In this document: positions 1 to 6,277 of the stretch, in pieces
Numbering within the stretch: the stretch's first letter is position 1
Layout of the letters: every line of letters begins with the position of its first letter
DNA from: an uncultured Clostridia bacterium
GTDB taxonomy: Bacteria; Bacillota; Clostridia; Oscillospirales; Ruminococcaceae
Assembly: GCA_947632425.1 (NCBI GenBank)
Contig: CANRPG010000060.1
Span: 1-9,796, forward strand
DNA length: 9,796 nucleotides
Reading direction: 5' to 3'
Notes under the pieces: generated by a model
The model's database searches: none
Told to the model about the DNA's origin: nothing
Seen by the model: the letters and a program-made list of their open reading frames with translations, nothing else
Made by a program: the position numbers and the translations under genes

Positions 1-1269
1 CTCGCGAACGTCAAACCCCTCGATGTTCTCGCGGTTGAGGTCTATCACATCAGCGTGCGATATACCCCTCTTGCCGCTCGGCTGCAAAAATGTGAATTCC
101 TCGCCCCACTTCATCGAATCTTCCGAAACAAGTCCGTCGTTGCTGCCGTCAAACCTCTTTACAAACAAATACGACATATTCAGCGGAAACTGACCACCCA
201 ACGCGCCCTTGTTCACCGAGCCAACGCTCTGATAGTACACGCCCTCGCTGTCGGGGCACTTTTCGTTGAACGCAGCGCAGTTTTCTGCCGTCAGATCTTT
301 CACAGCCGCCATAAAATCGGGATCACTATCGCCCAGTAGTTTCATAGCCGCGTTGTATTTTGCAGATACTGTGTCGCACAGCCCTTCGCTCGCCTTTTCT
401 ATAAGGTAATCGGCAAACTTGCAGCCGCGGTGAGGCGTGTTTACCGTCGTCAGCGACGCCACTTTCTCCGCGCAGCCGTGCAGCGTTATCGCGCAGCGCG
501 AATCCAGTCCGCCCTTTGAGTGCGCTATTATGTTCACTTTGCCGCAGCCCGTTTTCTCTACTATCGCGTTTATCCTGTCTGCCAGCTCTTTTCCGCTGTC
601 GTATACCGCCGCCGCCGACTGCTGCTCACCATAGTATACCACAGCGCCATTTTTCTCCAGCTCCTCGGGTATCCTTCCCCAGTAGTTAAAGTATTTCAGG
701 TCGCGAAAGAACACCCCGTGCACCATAAGTATCGGGTACTTTGTTTTGCATATCTGCCTGCCCTCTCGCTGCTTGTCTATCTTTATCTTCTCGTTTTCAA
801 ACTTCAGTTCTTTCCCCATTATACGCAGTGTTTTTATAAGCACAATAACATTCAGCGGCGGAATAAATCCGCATATCAGCATTGCCGCTCTGTGCTTTAT
901 TCCAAGCTGTACCGATGTAAAATAGCACCTCAGCATTCCTGCCCAGAATATCACAAACAGCATTAACACCGCAAACACTATGTACCACACTGTCTCGGAA
1001 ACTTTCAGCTCGCCAAGGGTAATTATGCACACCGCCGCGGCTACCGAAAGCGCCAGCGTTATAAGAAATATCCACAGAAGTCTCACTCCGCCTGCAAGTA
1101 TTTTAAGGCGTTTTGCAGGCTGCTTTTTAAACACAGGCTTTGCGCTTATGAATATTACTATCGCCGCCGCCAGAAGGGCAGTAGACACCCTGCCGCCTAT
1201 GCCGTAAAATGCCGATATTCCAAGACAGTTTATGCACAAAAAGCATATCAGCGACTGTATAATTACCAT
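1..1269 (-). CDS. Membrane-anchored alpha/beta-hydrolase, triacylglycerol lipase-like (C-terminus cut by window edge)
   Basis: The minus-strand frame is open from an ATG at 1269 to the window edge, giving 423 residues without a stop. The first ~150 residues hold about five hydrophobic segments (about 1-23, 28-43, 64-85, 94-113, 128-148). A hydrolase domain follows: oxyanion-loop strand with HG at 184-185 (context ILMVHGVFFRD), nucleophile elbow AHSKGG with Ser251, candidate Asp374 or Asp378 (FDGSNDG) and candidate catalytic His405 (ISHADVID). That order Ser-Asp-His is typical of lipases/esterases; AHSKGG is a variant of GxSxG with Ala in the first place. The start is supported by a CGGAGGG site at 1277-1283, 7 bases upstream, and by only 14 bp separating it from the preceding gene's stop. 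It is the third gene of the T-box-led operon. Substrate is unknown; lipid or ester hydrolysis at the membrane is inferred from the fold and anchor. Confidence 0.85.
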   Translation of the reverse strand, partial: MVIIQSLICFLCINCLGISAFYGIGGRVSTALLAAAIVIFISAKPVFKKQPAKRLKILAGGVRLLWIFLITLALSVAAAVCIITLGELKVSETVWYIVFAVLMLFVIFWAGMLRCYFTSVQLGIKHRAAMLICGFIPPLNVIVLIKTLRIMGKELKFENEKIKIDKQREGRQICKTKYPILMVHGVFFRDLKYFNYWGRIPEELEKNGAVVYYGEQQSAAAVYDSGKELADRINAIVEKTGCGKVNIIAHSKGGLDSRCAITLHGCAEKVASLTTVNTPHRGCKFADYLIEKASEGLCDTVSAKYNAAMKLLGDSDPDFMAAVKDLTAENCAAFNEKCPDSEGVYYQSVGSVNKGALGGQFPLNMSYLFVKRFDGSNDGLVSEDSMKWGEEFTFLQPSGKRGISHADVIDLNRENIEGFDVRE

Positions 1270-1283
1270 AGCGCAGCCCTCCG

Positions 1284-1625
1284 TCAGTCAAATATACCCT
1301 TTATCGAGGCAATAATGTCACCAAAATAGTATGTGTACTTGTATATCACCCACAGCCATATAGCGCACACGGTCAGAAGGCTCATAGTGTAAACCACTCG
1401 CAGTGTTACCCTCATGCGCTTTTTAAGTACAGCTTTTCCCTCTTTTACAGATAACTGGTCGTAGAACGTTCCCAGCCACAGTATCACAATAAATGTCGGT
1501 ATGAACAGCAGTATCGCCAGTTTAGAGTCCGTGCTGTTCTGCGATACCCTGTAGGCTATGTAGTCAAGAAAAATGCCGATCATCACGCTCACCGTGACGC
1601 AGCATATGCTGAGTATCTTTCGCAT
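1284..1625 (-). CDS. Small three-helix membrane protein of unknown function
   Basis: This 113-residue protein has three hydrophobic segments (about 5-26, 36-56 and 76-98) joined by a basic stretch (KKRMRVTLR, about 68-76). I do not recognise the family. Its ribosome binding site AAAGGAG (1638-1644) lies in the last codons of the upstream GNAT gene and the stop-to-start gap is 9 bp, so translation of the two is probably coupled. It is followed after 14 bp by the lipase-like gene. By position it could be a partner of the membrane-bound hydrolase, but nothing in the sequence proves that. Confidence 0.75.
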   Translation of the reverse strand: MRKILSICCVTVSVMIGIFLDYIAYRVSQNSTDSKLAILLFIPTFIVILWLGTFYDQLSVKEGKAVLKKRMRVTLRVVYTMSLLTVCAIWLWVIYKYTYYFGDIIASIKGIFD

Positions 1626-1634
1626 ATACGCCCG

Positions 1635-2114
1635 TTACTCCTTTACCATGTAGCACACCACAAACGGCAGGTGCGTGAAACTGCGCTTTTCTATCTCGGT
1701 GTAGCCGCGGCGCAAATAGAACTTCTTCAGCCGCTCGTTTTCATCTATTATCCCTGCGCTTATCCGCCTGTAGCCCATTTTTGCAGCCTCTCTCGCGGCG
1801 TATTCCATAAGGCGCGTGCCATAGCTTTGGTTCTGCTTTTCTGGAAGAACGCATAAATGCTTTATCTGCACTTCATTTTCGCGCCTGTCAAGACCCACAA
1901 CGCCAACAAGCTCCGTGCCGTCGTAAATACCGAAGAACTCAACCCCGTTGCCCGATTCAAATATAAGCCTCTCCAGCGTTATGAACGCCGTGTAAGTCGG
2001 GCAATTGAGCGGCGTTAAGTGAAACTGACCTGCCACAGGCGCAAAACTGCGGTGTATAACGTCTAGGCACTCCCCCAGCTGCGACTGCTCTATCCTGCGA
2101 ATAACGTCTGCCAT
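1635..2114 (-). CDS. GNAT-family N-acetyltransferase
   Basis: This 159-residue protein has the usual length and layout of a stand-alone GCN5-related acetyltransferase, which moves an acetyl group from acetyl-CoA to an amine. The central strand and acetyl-CoA loop are at 83-104 (IKHLCVLPEKQNQSYGTRL) and the C-terminal motif is NERLKKFYLRRGY at about 126-138. The pyrophosphate loop reads QNQSYGT, with Ser97 where the Q/RxxGxG/A motif has its first Gly, a substitution also tolerated in other GNATs. The start is fixed by AAAGGAG at 2124-2130, 9 bases upstream. It is the first gene after a T-box leader, so it should be made when a particular tRNA (predicted tRNA-Thr) is uncharged. The substrate cannot be read from the sequence; an amino acid, peptide or aminoacyl adduct is conceivable given the regulator. 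Confidence 0.88.
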   Translation of the reverse strand: MADVIRRIEQSQLGECLDVIHRSFAPVAGQFHLTPLNCPTYTAFITLERLIFESGNGVEFFGIYDGTELVGVVGLDRRENEVQIKHLCVLPEKQNQSYGTRLMEYAAREAAKMGYRRISAGIIDENERLKKFYLRRGYTEIEKRSFTHLPFVVCYMVKE

Positions 2115-2143
2115 TTCAATACTCTCCTTTGTGTTTATATATC

Positions 2144-2183
2144 AAAAATCCCCGAAAAGAGCGTAAAAACGTTCCTTTCGGGG
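2144..2183 (-). terminator. T-box attenuator (intrinsic terminator competing with the antiterminator)
   Basis: On the minus strand CCCCGAAAGGA (2183-2173) pairs with TCTTTTCGGGG (2160-2150), 11 bp with one G-U pair, followed by ATTTTTG. The 5' arm shares the bases CCCG with the antiterminator, so the two structures exclude each other. Uncharged tRNA is expected to favour the antiterminator and allow transcription into the GNAT operon. Confidence 0.88.
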
Positions 2184-2411
2184 CATCCTGCCATGCAGAA
2201 CACTGTTCCACCCGTGTTTACAGTAAAATTACTGCCTTTAGTGCCTTTAACGCAGGCAAAACGTCGCTTGTTGGGCGCGCTCGCGGAGCGGTGTACGCAC
2301 TTTTGTGCCGCAGCATTGCTTCCAGCCTGTGGCAATGCTCTCTGTTTGCGCCATTTTTTAAAGAGCGTCTTCTCCGTTCATAGCTTTTCATAGCTTTAAA
2401 ATACATCTTTA
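2144..2411 (-). promoter_or_regulatory. T-box riboswitch leader, predicted threonine-specific (ACC specifier)
   Basis: All core T-box parts can be read on the minus strand. Stem I closes with CGGAG (2376-2372) against CTCCG (2288-2284). Its specifier loop has AAG on one side and ACACCG on the other; the triplet just before the conserved purine and CTCC is ACC (2292-2290), a Thr codon, followed by G2289. Above it, ACGC-U-CTTT pairs with AAAG-U-GCGT, then the AG bulge ACAGAGA (2345-2339) and an apical stem GCATTGC/GCAATGC (2338-2332/2319-2313) capped by a loop holding GCTGGAA, a match to GNUGNNA. The T-box GGGTGGAACAG lies at 2213-2203. The antiterminator pairs CGGG (2214-2211) with CCCG (2182-2179), leaves the 7-nt bulge TGGAACA (2210-2204), and continues as a 9-bp helix 2203-2195/2191-2183. 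TGGA would pair with a UCCA acceptor end (discriminator U), consistent with Gram-positive tRNA-Thr. Confidence 0.9.
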
Positions 2412-2417
2412 ACCTAT

Positions 2418-2446
2418 ATGTTATCACGAATTTTCGCCCTTGTCAA
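2418..2446 (-). promoter_or_regulatory. Sigma-A promoter of the T-box/GNAT operon
   Basis: Minus-strand TTGACA (2446-2441), 17-bp spacer, TAACAT (2423-2418), with TG one base before the -10 (extended -10). Transcription would start near 2411, just ahead of stem I of the T-box. Confidence 0.8.
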
Positions 2447-2476
2447 GAGGTTTTGAGCTATTTTTTCAAAAATTTC

Positions 2477-2505
2477 TTGACACGGGAGAAGAATTATTAT
2501 ATAAT
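2477..2505 (+). promoter_or_regulatory. Consensus sigma-A promoter of rny
   Basis: TTGACA (2477-2482), 17-bp spacer, TATAAT (2500-2505): a perfect match to the vegetative consensus. It fires away from the T-box promoter; the two -35 boxes are 30 bp apart. The start near 2512 leaves a 5' leader of about 67 nt before rny. Confidence 0.9.
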
Positions 2506-2578
2506 AGTATTATGCGTTGATATGCGTATTTGTATCTTTACAATTTCATATTAAATTTTTAAGAGGAGGACTGACTAT

Positions 2579-4144
2579 ATGGATATACCTATAGTTATCT
2601 TGCTCTGCGTCATTTGCTGTATAGCAGGCGCTGCCATAGCAGGCTTTATCTGCTTTCGGCAGGGCATTAGATACAGAAAGAAAACCGCCGAGGCAGCAAT
2701 AGGTTCGGCAGAAGAAGAAGCTCAAAGAATAGTAAAGGACGCAGGCAAGGAAGCGGAGAGTCTTAAAAAGTCCGCGCTGGTCGAAGCGAAAGACGAGATC
2801 CATAAAAGCCGCAGTGAAGCGGAAAAAGAGATCAAGGAAAGGCGCGTAGAGATATCGCGGCAGGAAAGACGTATCCAGCAGAAAGAGGAAACTCTCGATA
2901 AGAAGATCGACATGATCGAAAAGAAAGAAGAGTCTCTCACTTCTAAGCACAAGGCGGCAGATGAAAAACTCGCCGAGGCGGACAGGATAAAGAAAAGTCA
3001 GCTGGATATGCTCGAAAAGATCTCCGAATTTACCAAAGAACAGGCAAAAGAACATCTTCTCAACTCTCTCGAATCAGAGCTTGTGCATGAAAAAGCCGTC
3101 AAGATACAAAGCTATGAAGCACAGCTCAAAGAGGAATGCGAGAGCAAGGCAAGGCAGTATATATCCCTTGCAATTTCAAGGTGGTCGTCCGAACAGGTCT
3201 CAGAAACGGCTGTGTCGGTCGTATCTCTGCCTAACGATGAGATGAAGGGCAGAATTATCGGTCGAGAGGGCAGAAACGTCAAGGCTATAGAAACGCTTAC
3301 AGGCGTTGAGCTTATTATAGACGATACACCCGAAGCTATAACTATTTCATGCTTTGATCAGGTAAGACGTGAGATAGCTAGGATAGCTCTTGAAAAACTT
3401 ATCAACGACGGCCGTATACACCCGACTCGTATAGAAGAAATGGTGGATAAGGCAAGACGTGAAGTAGAGCAGCGTATCAAGAAAGAGGGCGAAAGAGCCA
3501 TACTGGAAACGAACGTGCATGGCATAAACCCCGAACTTGTAAAACTTCTGGGAAGGCTTCACTACAGAACAAGCTACCGTCAGAATGTGCTTGACCACTC
3601 TATAGAAGTCGCGCATCTGGCAGGCATGATGGCATCGGAACTCGGCGTTGATGCGGCGCTTGCACGCAGAGCAGGACTTCTGCACGATATAGGCAAGGCG
3701 CTCAGCTATGAGATCGAAGGTTCACACGTTCAGATAGGTGTGGACGTTTGCAGAAAGTATAAAGAAAACCCCGATGTGCTGCACGCTATCGAGGCTCACC
3801 ACGGAGACGTGGAAACAAGAACAGTAGTAGCCGCGCTCGTTCAGGCAGCAGATGCTATCTCGGCAGCAAGACCGGGAGCGAGAAGCGAAAACTACGAAAA
3901 CTATATCAAGCGTCTTGAAAAGCTTGAAGAAATATGCTCATCTTATGACGGCGTTGAAAAATCATACGCTATACAGGCAGGTAGAGAAGTGCGTATAATG
4001 GTATCGCCCGAAAAGATAAACGACGAAAGAATGGTACTTGTCGCAAGAGATATCGCAAAACGCATAGAAAACGAAATGGAATATCCCGGACAGATAAAGG
4101 TACACATCATCAGAGAGAGCAGAGCTATCGAGTACGCGAAATAA
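2579..4144 (+). CDS. rny: Ribonuclease Y
   Basis: This 521-residue protein matches the usual length and order of RNase Y, the membrane-bound endoribonuclease that starts decay and processing of many mRNAs in Firmicutes. An N-terminal membrane segment (about 4-25) is followed by a long charged coiled coil (about 35-200, rich in Lys/Glu/Arg), a KH RNA-binding domain with the GRIIGREGRN loop at 224-233, and an HD phosphohydrolase domain with His340 (LDHS), the catalytic pair His369-Asp370 (LLHDIGK), the HHGD motif at 407-410 and Asp425 (AADA). The start has AGGAGG at 2564-2569, 9 bases upstream. The gene has its own perfect-consensus promoter and is followed by a hairpin, so it is probably monocistronic. 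No key residue appears to be missing. Confidence 0.97.
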   Translation: MDIPIVILLCVICCIAGAAIAGFICFRQGIRYRKKTAEAAIGSAEEEAQRIVKDAGKEAESLKKSALVEAKDEIHKSRSEAEKEIKERRVEISRQERRIQQKEETLDKKIDMIEKKEESLTSKHKAADEKLAEADRIKKSQLDMLEKISEFTKEQAKEHLLNSLESELVHEKAVKIQSYEAQLKEECESKARQYISLAISRWSSEQVSETAVSVVSLPNDEMKGRIIGREGRNVKAIETLTGVELIIDDTPEAITISCFDQVRREIARIALEKLINDGRIHPTRIEEMVDKARREVEQRIKKEGERAILETNVHGINPELVKLLGRLHYRTSYRQNVLDHSIEVAHLAGMMASELGVDAALARRAGLLHDIGKALSYEIEGSHVQIGVDVCRKYKENPDVLHAIEAHHGDVETRTVVAALVQAADAISAARPGARSENYENYIKRLEKLEEICSSYDGVEKSYAIQAGREVRIMVSPEKINDERMVLVARDIAKRIENEMEYPGQIKVHIIRESRAIEYAK

Positions 4145-4179
4145 CTATATAATCACATAGAGTTATAAAGTAAATGATC

Positions 4180-4207
4180 GGGTGGTATGAGGTCGCCTCT
4201 GCCACCC
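4180..4207 (+). terminator. Hairpin after rny, probable terminator with a weak U-tract
   Basis: GGGTGG (4180-4185) pairs with CCACCC (4202-4207), with an inner GAGG/CCTC helix around a TCG loop. It is followed by only ATTTTA, so termination may be partial and some read-through into the next gene is possible. No clear promoter is visible between here and the next start. Confidence 0.6.
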
Positions 4208-4257
4208 ATTTTAGCAAGTATATATCGGTATCTTAAAATGTGGGAGATATGACGTAT

Positions 4258-5844
4258 ATGGATAACAAAGAAAACGAAAAAGAACAAAGAAAGCACCTTT
4301 TTCATACTACCGAAAAAAGTGACTTTATCGTTAATATGACAGAAAAGCAGTATCAGAAGCTGGGCTTTATCTATCTTGCGCTGTCAGCTATTGTGCTGTT
4401 CGTTATGAGCATACCTTATTATGTCTCCAAAGGCGCGCTAAGATACTCTTTTTCGGGCATAAACGCTTTGCAAACAATGAAATATGTCGATTTTTCGCGT
4501 ATATCCTCAAGGTGCAGCGGCTATATCTCTTATCTGCAAATTGCGCTTTACGCAGTCAGCTTTATAGGTTTTCTGATACTTATAATATCGGCGACGAAAA
4601 AGTATTTCAAGGCGGGAGAGAACAAACTTTTTGTGCTCCCCGTGATATACCTGCTGTTCGTTGTGGTATCTACCTTTATGGCGTATGATATAAAATGCGC
4701 TTTCTTCGGCAAAGACTACCGCTATAACGGTATGCTCACACTGTTTTCGTATATAGGTCTGTTTGTCGCCGCATCGCAGATAAATTCACGCAGCCGCAGA
4801 AAAACATACCTCGATATTTTCCTTGCAATATCGCTTATAAACGCAGTATACGGCATATTGCAAACGGTGTCCTCTCTTGTAGAGAAAGTGCCGAACTTCT
4901 TCTTCGATATGCTCTATATCAACGGCAATGCCACCGATTCATATGAGCATTATGTCGCAGACGGTCTCGTGCATACACCCCACGCCCTCGCCGCGCTTAT
5001 GACAATGGCTGTCGCAGTCGCAGCAGCAGGTCTTGTGTATGATAAAAGCAAAGTCAGAAAAGTTTTCTGCGCCGTGTGTGTAGGTACGTGCGCCGCAGCA
5101 GGCTTTCTTACCTGTACGGTCGCAGGCTATGTCGGCGTGCCGTTTGCGCTGCTCGCTGTTTTGGTCATAGAAATAGTAAGAGCTACAGTGTTCCGCAAAA
5201 AGTCGCCCAAAAATAAGTTCGGCGTGCTGTTTGCAATAGTCGGTATAGCTCTCGCAGCTGCGGCATTCGCAATAGTCGCCCTCGCCGACCGCGCATACCT
5301 CTATGACAGCGAAATAATCTGGATAGACAGCGCCTACAGACTAGGTACGGCATTCCCCGAAAGCACAGGCATAAGCGGCTGGCATATATACCCCAGACTG
5401 TGGAAAGAGTGCCTCAATATGCTCAAAAGCAGCTGGGTGCTCGGCGGCGGCCCCGATTGCATAGGCTTTGGCTATTACGGCACAACTTTGCTGTATGATT
5501 CCAAACTTGAATTCAGCACCGACCGTTCGTATAATGAGTATTTTGACCTCGCCTTGGCGTGCGGTATACCCTGCCTGCTGATATATCTTTCAATGGGCTT
5601 TGTGACTATCAAAAAGGGTCTGAGCTGCGTTAAGAAGTTCTTCCTCGGTGAGGACAGCTGGACAGCCGTTGCTCTGCTCGCAGCCGTGCTCGGATATGGT
5701 CTGCAAGCGAATGTGAATATAAGTATAATTACCGTAACACCGTTCTTCTTCATATTTGTAGGTCTGCTGTGGAACAGACCCCATACCGATACCGCAGCGA
5801 CCGGCAAGAACGCCAAAAAGAAAGAGCGCAAAATACGTAAGTAA
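4258..5844 (+). CDS. O-antigen ligase/polymerase-like (Wzy_C/WaaL-type) polytopic membrane protein
   Basis: This 528-residue protein has about 11-12 hydrophobic segments, a soluble basic N-terminus (1-33) and a Lys/Arg-rich tail (517-528). The layout resembles bacterial O-antigen ligase/polymerase-like proteins: GKDYRYNGMLTLFSYIGLF at about 151-169, then a large extracytoplasmic loop (about 344-425) with RLWKECLNML, WVLGGGPDCIGF (about 393-404) and SYNEYFDLALACGIP (about 424-438). The loop normally has His where this protein has Tyr (HNxxL to YNEYF). In Gram-positives such proteins act in surface polysaccharide or teichoic-acid-type assembly; its acceptor here is unknown and no glycosyltransferase genes are adjacent. 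Start: GTG 4240 and ATG 4249 are also in frame, but GGGAG at 4242-4246 can serve only ATG 4258 (11 bases away), so I choose that. Confidence 0.7.
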   Translation: MDNKENEKEQRKHLFHTTEKSDFIVNMTEKQYQKLGFIYLALSAIVLFVMSIPYYVSKGALRYSFSGINALQTMKYVDFSRISSRCSGYISYLQIALYAVSFIGFLILIISATKKYFKAGENKLFVLPVIYLLFVVVSTFMAYDIKCAFFGKDYRYNGMLTLFSYIGLFVAASQINSRSRRKTYLDIFLAISLINAVYGILQTVSSLVEKVPNFFFDMLYINGNATDSYEHYVADGLVHTPHALAALMTMAVAVAAAGLVYDKSKVRKVFCAVCVGTCAAAGFLTCTVAGYVGVPFALLAVLVIEIVRATVFRKKSPKNKFGVLFAIVGIALAAAAFAIVALADRAYLYDSEIIWIDSAYRLGTAFPESTGISGWHIYPRLWKECLNMLKSSWVLGGGPDCIGFGYYGTTLLYDSKLEFSTDRSYNEYFDLALACGIPCLLIYLSMGFVTIKKGLSCVKKFFLGEDSWTAVALLAAVLGYGLQANVNISIITVTPFFFIFVGLLWNRPHTDTAATGKNAKKKERKIRK

Positions 5845-5904
5845 AAGCCCTTGACAAATAATTTTCCATAGTGTATAATATAAATAGAAAAAGGAGCACC
5901 GGCT
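5843..5904 (+). repeat. 62-bp direct repeat, copy 1 (promoter end of TA-like unit 1)
   Basis: Identical over all 62 bp to 6216-6277. It carries the plus-strand promoter and the first ~18 nt of the small RNA, and starts inside the stop codon of the preceding membrane-protein gene. Confidence 0.97.
5851..5879 (+). promoter_or_regulatory. Consensus promoter of small RNA 1
   Basis: TTGACA (5851-5856), 17-bp spacer, TATAAT (5874-5879), a perfect sigma-A match. Predicted start is about 5886. Confidence 0.9.
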
Positions 5905-5978
5905 TTGACTAAGCGGTTGCTTCCCAATATGCAGTAGAATAACCGCAATGCTTTAGGAGGCTGCGGTTATTTCTTTAT
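5886..5978 (+). ncRNA. Putative antitoxin small RNA 1
   Basis: A ~93-nt RNA is bounded by a perfect promoter and the hairpin 5938-5971 with a T-rich tail. It has no conserved reading frame. The 5' half can fold as GGAGCA-CCG (5893-5901) against CGG-T-TGC-T-TCC. The 3' half is antisense to the last codons and 3' end of the peptide mRNA on the other strand (about 45 nt). CTTCCC (5920-5925) can also pair with GGGAGG of the peptide's ribosome binding site. By analogy with convergent Firmicute type I systems (txpA/RatA, bsrG/SR4, Fst par) it would hold down the peptide. That role is inferred. Confidence 0.65.
5938..5972. terminator. Shared bidirectional terminator of unit 1
   Basis: AATAACCGCA (5938-5947) pairs perfectly with TGCGGTTATT (5962-5971) around a 14-nt loop. 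The plus side runs into TTCTTTAT; the minus side has a poorer U-tract (TTATTCTAC). The peptide's stop codon (5967-5969) lies inside the stem. On the minus-strand RNA the loop contains CCTCCT, able to pair with the peptide's own ribosome binding site. Confidence 0.8.
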
Positions 5979-6065
5979 GTTCTTTATAATTTCGTTGATG
6001 ATCACAAAGAGCACAACGAAAATCAGCAAAAGAACTATAGCGAGAATTACATAAAGTATTTCCAT
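5967..6065 (-). CDS. 32-residue hydrophobic peptide, putative type I toxin 1
   Basis: The peptide begins MEILYVILAIVLLL, continues with more Val/Phe/Ile/Leu (one membrane helix, about 3-23) and ends IINEIIKNIKK: a hydrophobic helix with a basic tail, as in small membrane-acting type I toxins. It is supported as a real gene by a perfect promoter upstream on the minus strand, a strong GGGAGGG site (6074-6080) 8 bases before the ATG, a terminator that begins at its stop codon, and a homologous peptide in the same place in the neighbouring unit. I do not recognise it as Fst, TxpA, BsrG, Ldr or another named family. Pore formation or membrane disruption is inferred only from composition and from the antisense RNA. 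Confidence 0.75.
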   Translation of the reverse strand: MEILYVILAIVLLLIFVVLFVIINEIIKNIKK

Positions 6066-6128
6066 GTCTATCGCCCTCCCTTCCTATGTAGTCGGTCTGC
6101 ATACGCAAACCGCAACGCTAGGGTACGA

Positions 6129-6164
6129 GGGAAAACAACCGCCCGTTAAGTCCAGTTCCGGTGC
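6129..6164 (-). repeat. Inverted-repeat arm of unit 1: peptide-mRNA leader resembling the 5' end of small RNA 1
   Basis: Read on the minus strand it has GCACCGG, GACTTAA, GGCGGTTG and TTTTCCC in that order. The plus-strand RNA 1 (5896-5925) has GCACCGG, GACTAA, GCGGTTG and CTTCCC in the same order. Both transcripts therefore start with related sense sequence. Confidence 0.85.
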
Positions 6165-6217
6165 AAATATATTATAGCATATCCTGCCGCTTTATGTCAA
6201 CCCACGCTGCTTGCAAA
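6158..6217 (-). repeat. ~60-bp direct repeat, copy 1 (peptide-mRNA promoter end)
   Basis: Matches 6514-6574 with two base changes and one single-base indel. It spans the minus-strand promoter and the first CCGGTGC of the leader. Confidence 0.93.
6171..6200 (-). promoter_or_regulatory. Promoter of peptide 1 mRNA
   Basis: Minus-strand TTGACA (6200-6195), 18-bp spacer, TATAAT (6176-6171), with TG one base before the -10 (extended). Start near 6164 gives a 5' leader of about 99 nt. Confidence 0.88.
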
Positions 6218-6277
6218 AAGCCCTTGACAAATAATTTTCCATAGTGTATAATATAAATAGAAAAAGGAGCACCGGCT
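6216..6277 (+). repeat. 62-bp direct repeat, copy 2 (promoter end of TA-like unit 2)
   Basis: Identical to 5843-5904, offset 373 bp. Confidence 0.97.
6224..6252 (+). promoter_or_regulatory. Consensus promoter of small RNA 2
   Basis: TTGACA (6224-6229), 17-bp spacer, TATAAT (6247-6252). Predicted start is about 6259. Confidence 0.9.

Noticed and set aside
520..966. Plus-strand frame of 148 codons opposite the lipase-like gene
   Set aside because: Antisense shadow of the conserved hydrolase domain; no ribosome binding site.
797..1075. Minus-strand frame of 92 codons within the lipase-like region
   Set aside because: A different reading frame inside the much longer open frame that encodes hydrolase motifs.
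2218..2427. Minus-strand frame of 69 codons in the T-box leader
   Set aside because: It covers stem I and the linker of the riboswitch; the RNA structure explains the sequence and the codon content is random-looking.
4240..4257. GTG 4240 or ATG 4249 as start of the O-antigen ligase-like gene
   Set aside because: No ribosome binding site lies before 4240, and GGGAG at 4242-4246 is only 2 bases from 4249; it fits only ATG 4258.
5905..5937. Ten-codon frame (TTG start) after the AAAAAGGAG of small RNA 1
   Set aside because: The spacing to GGAG is plausible, but unit 2 has no start codon and an early stop at the same place, so the frame is not conserved.
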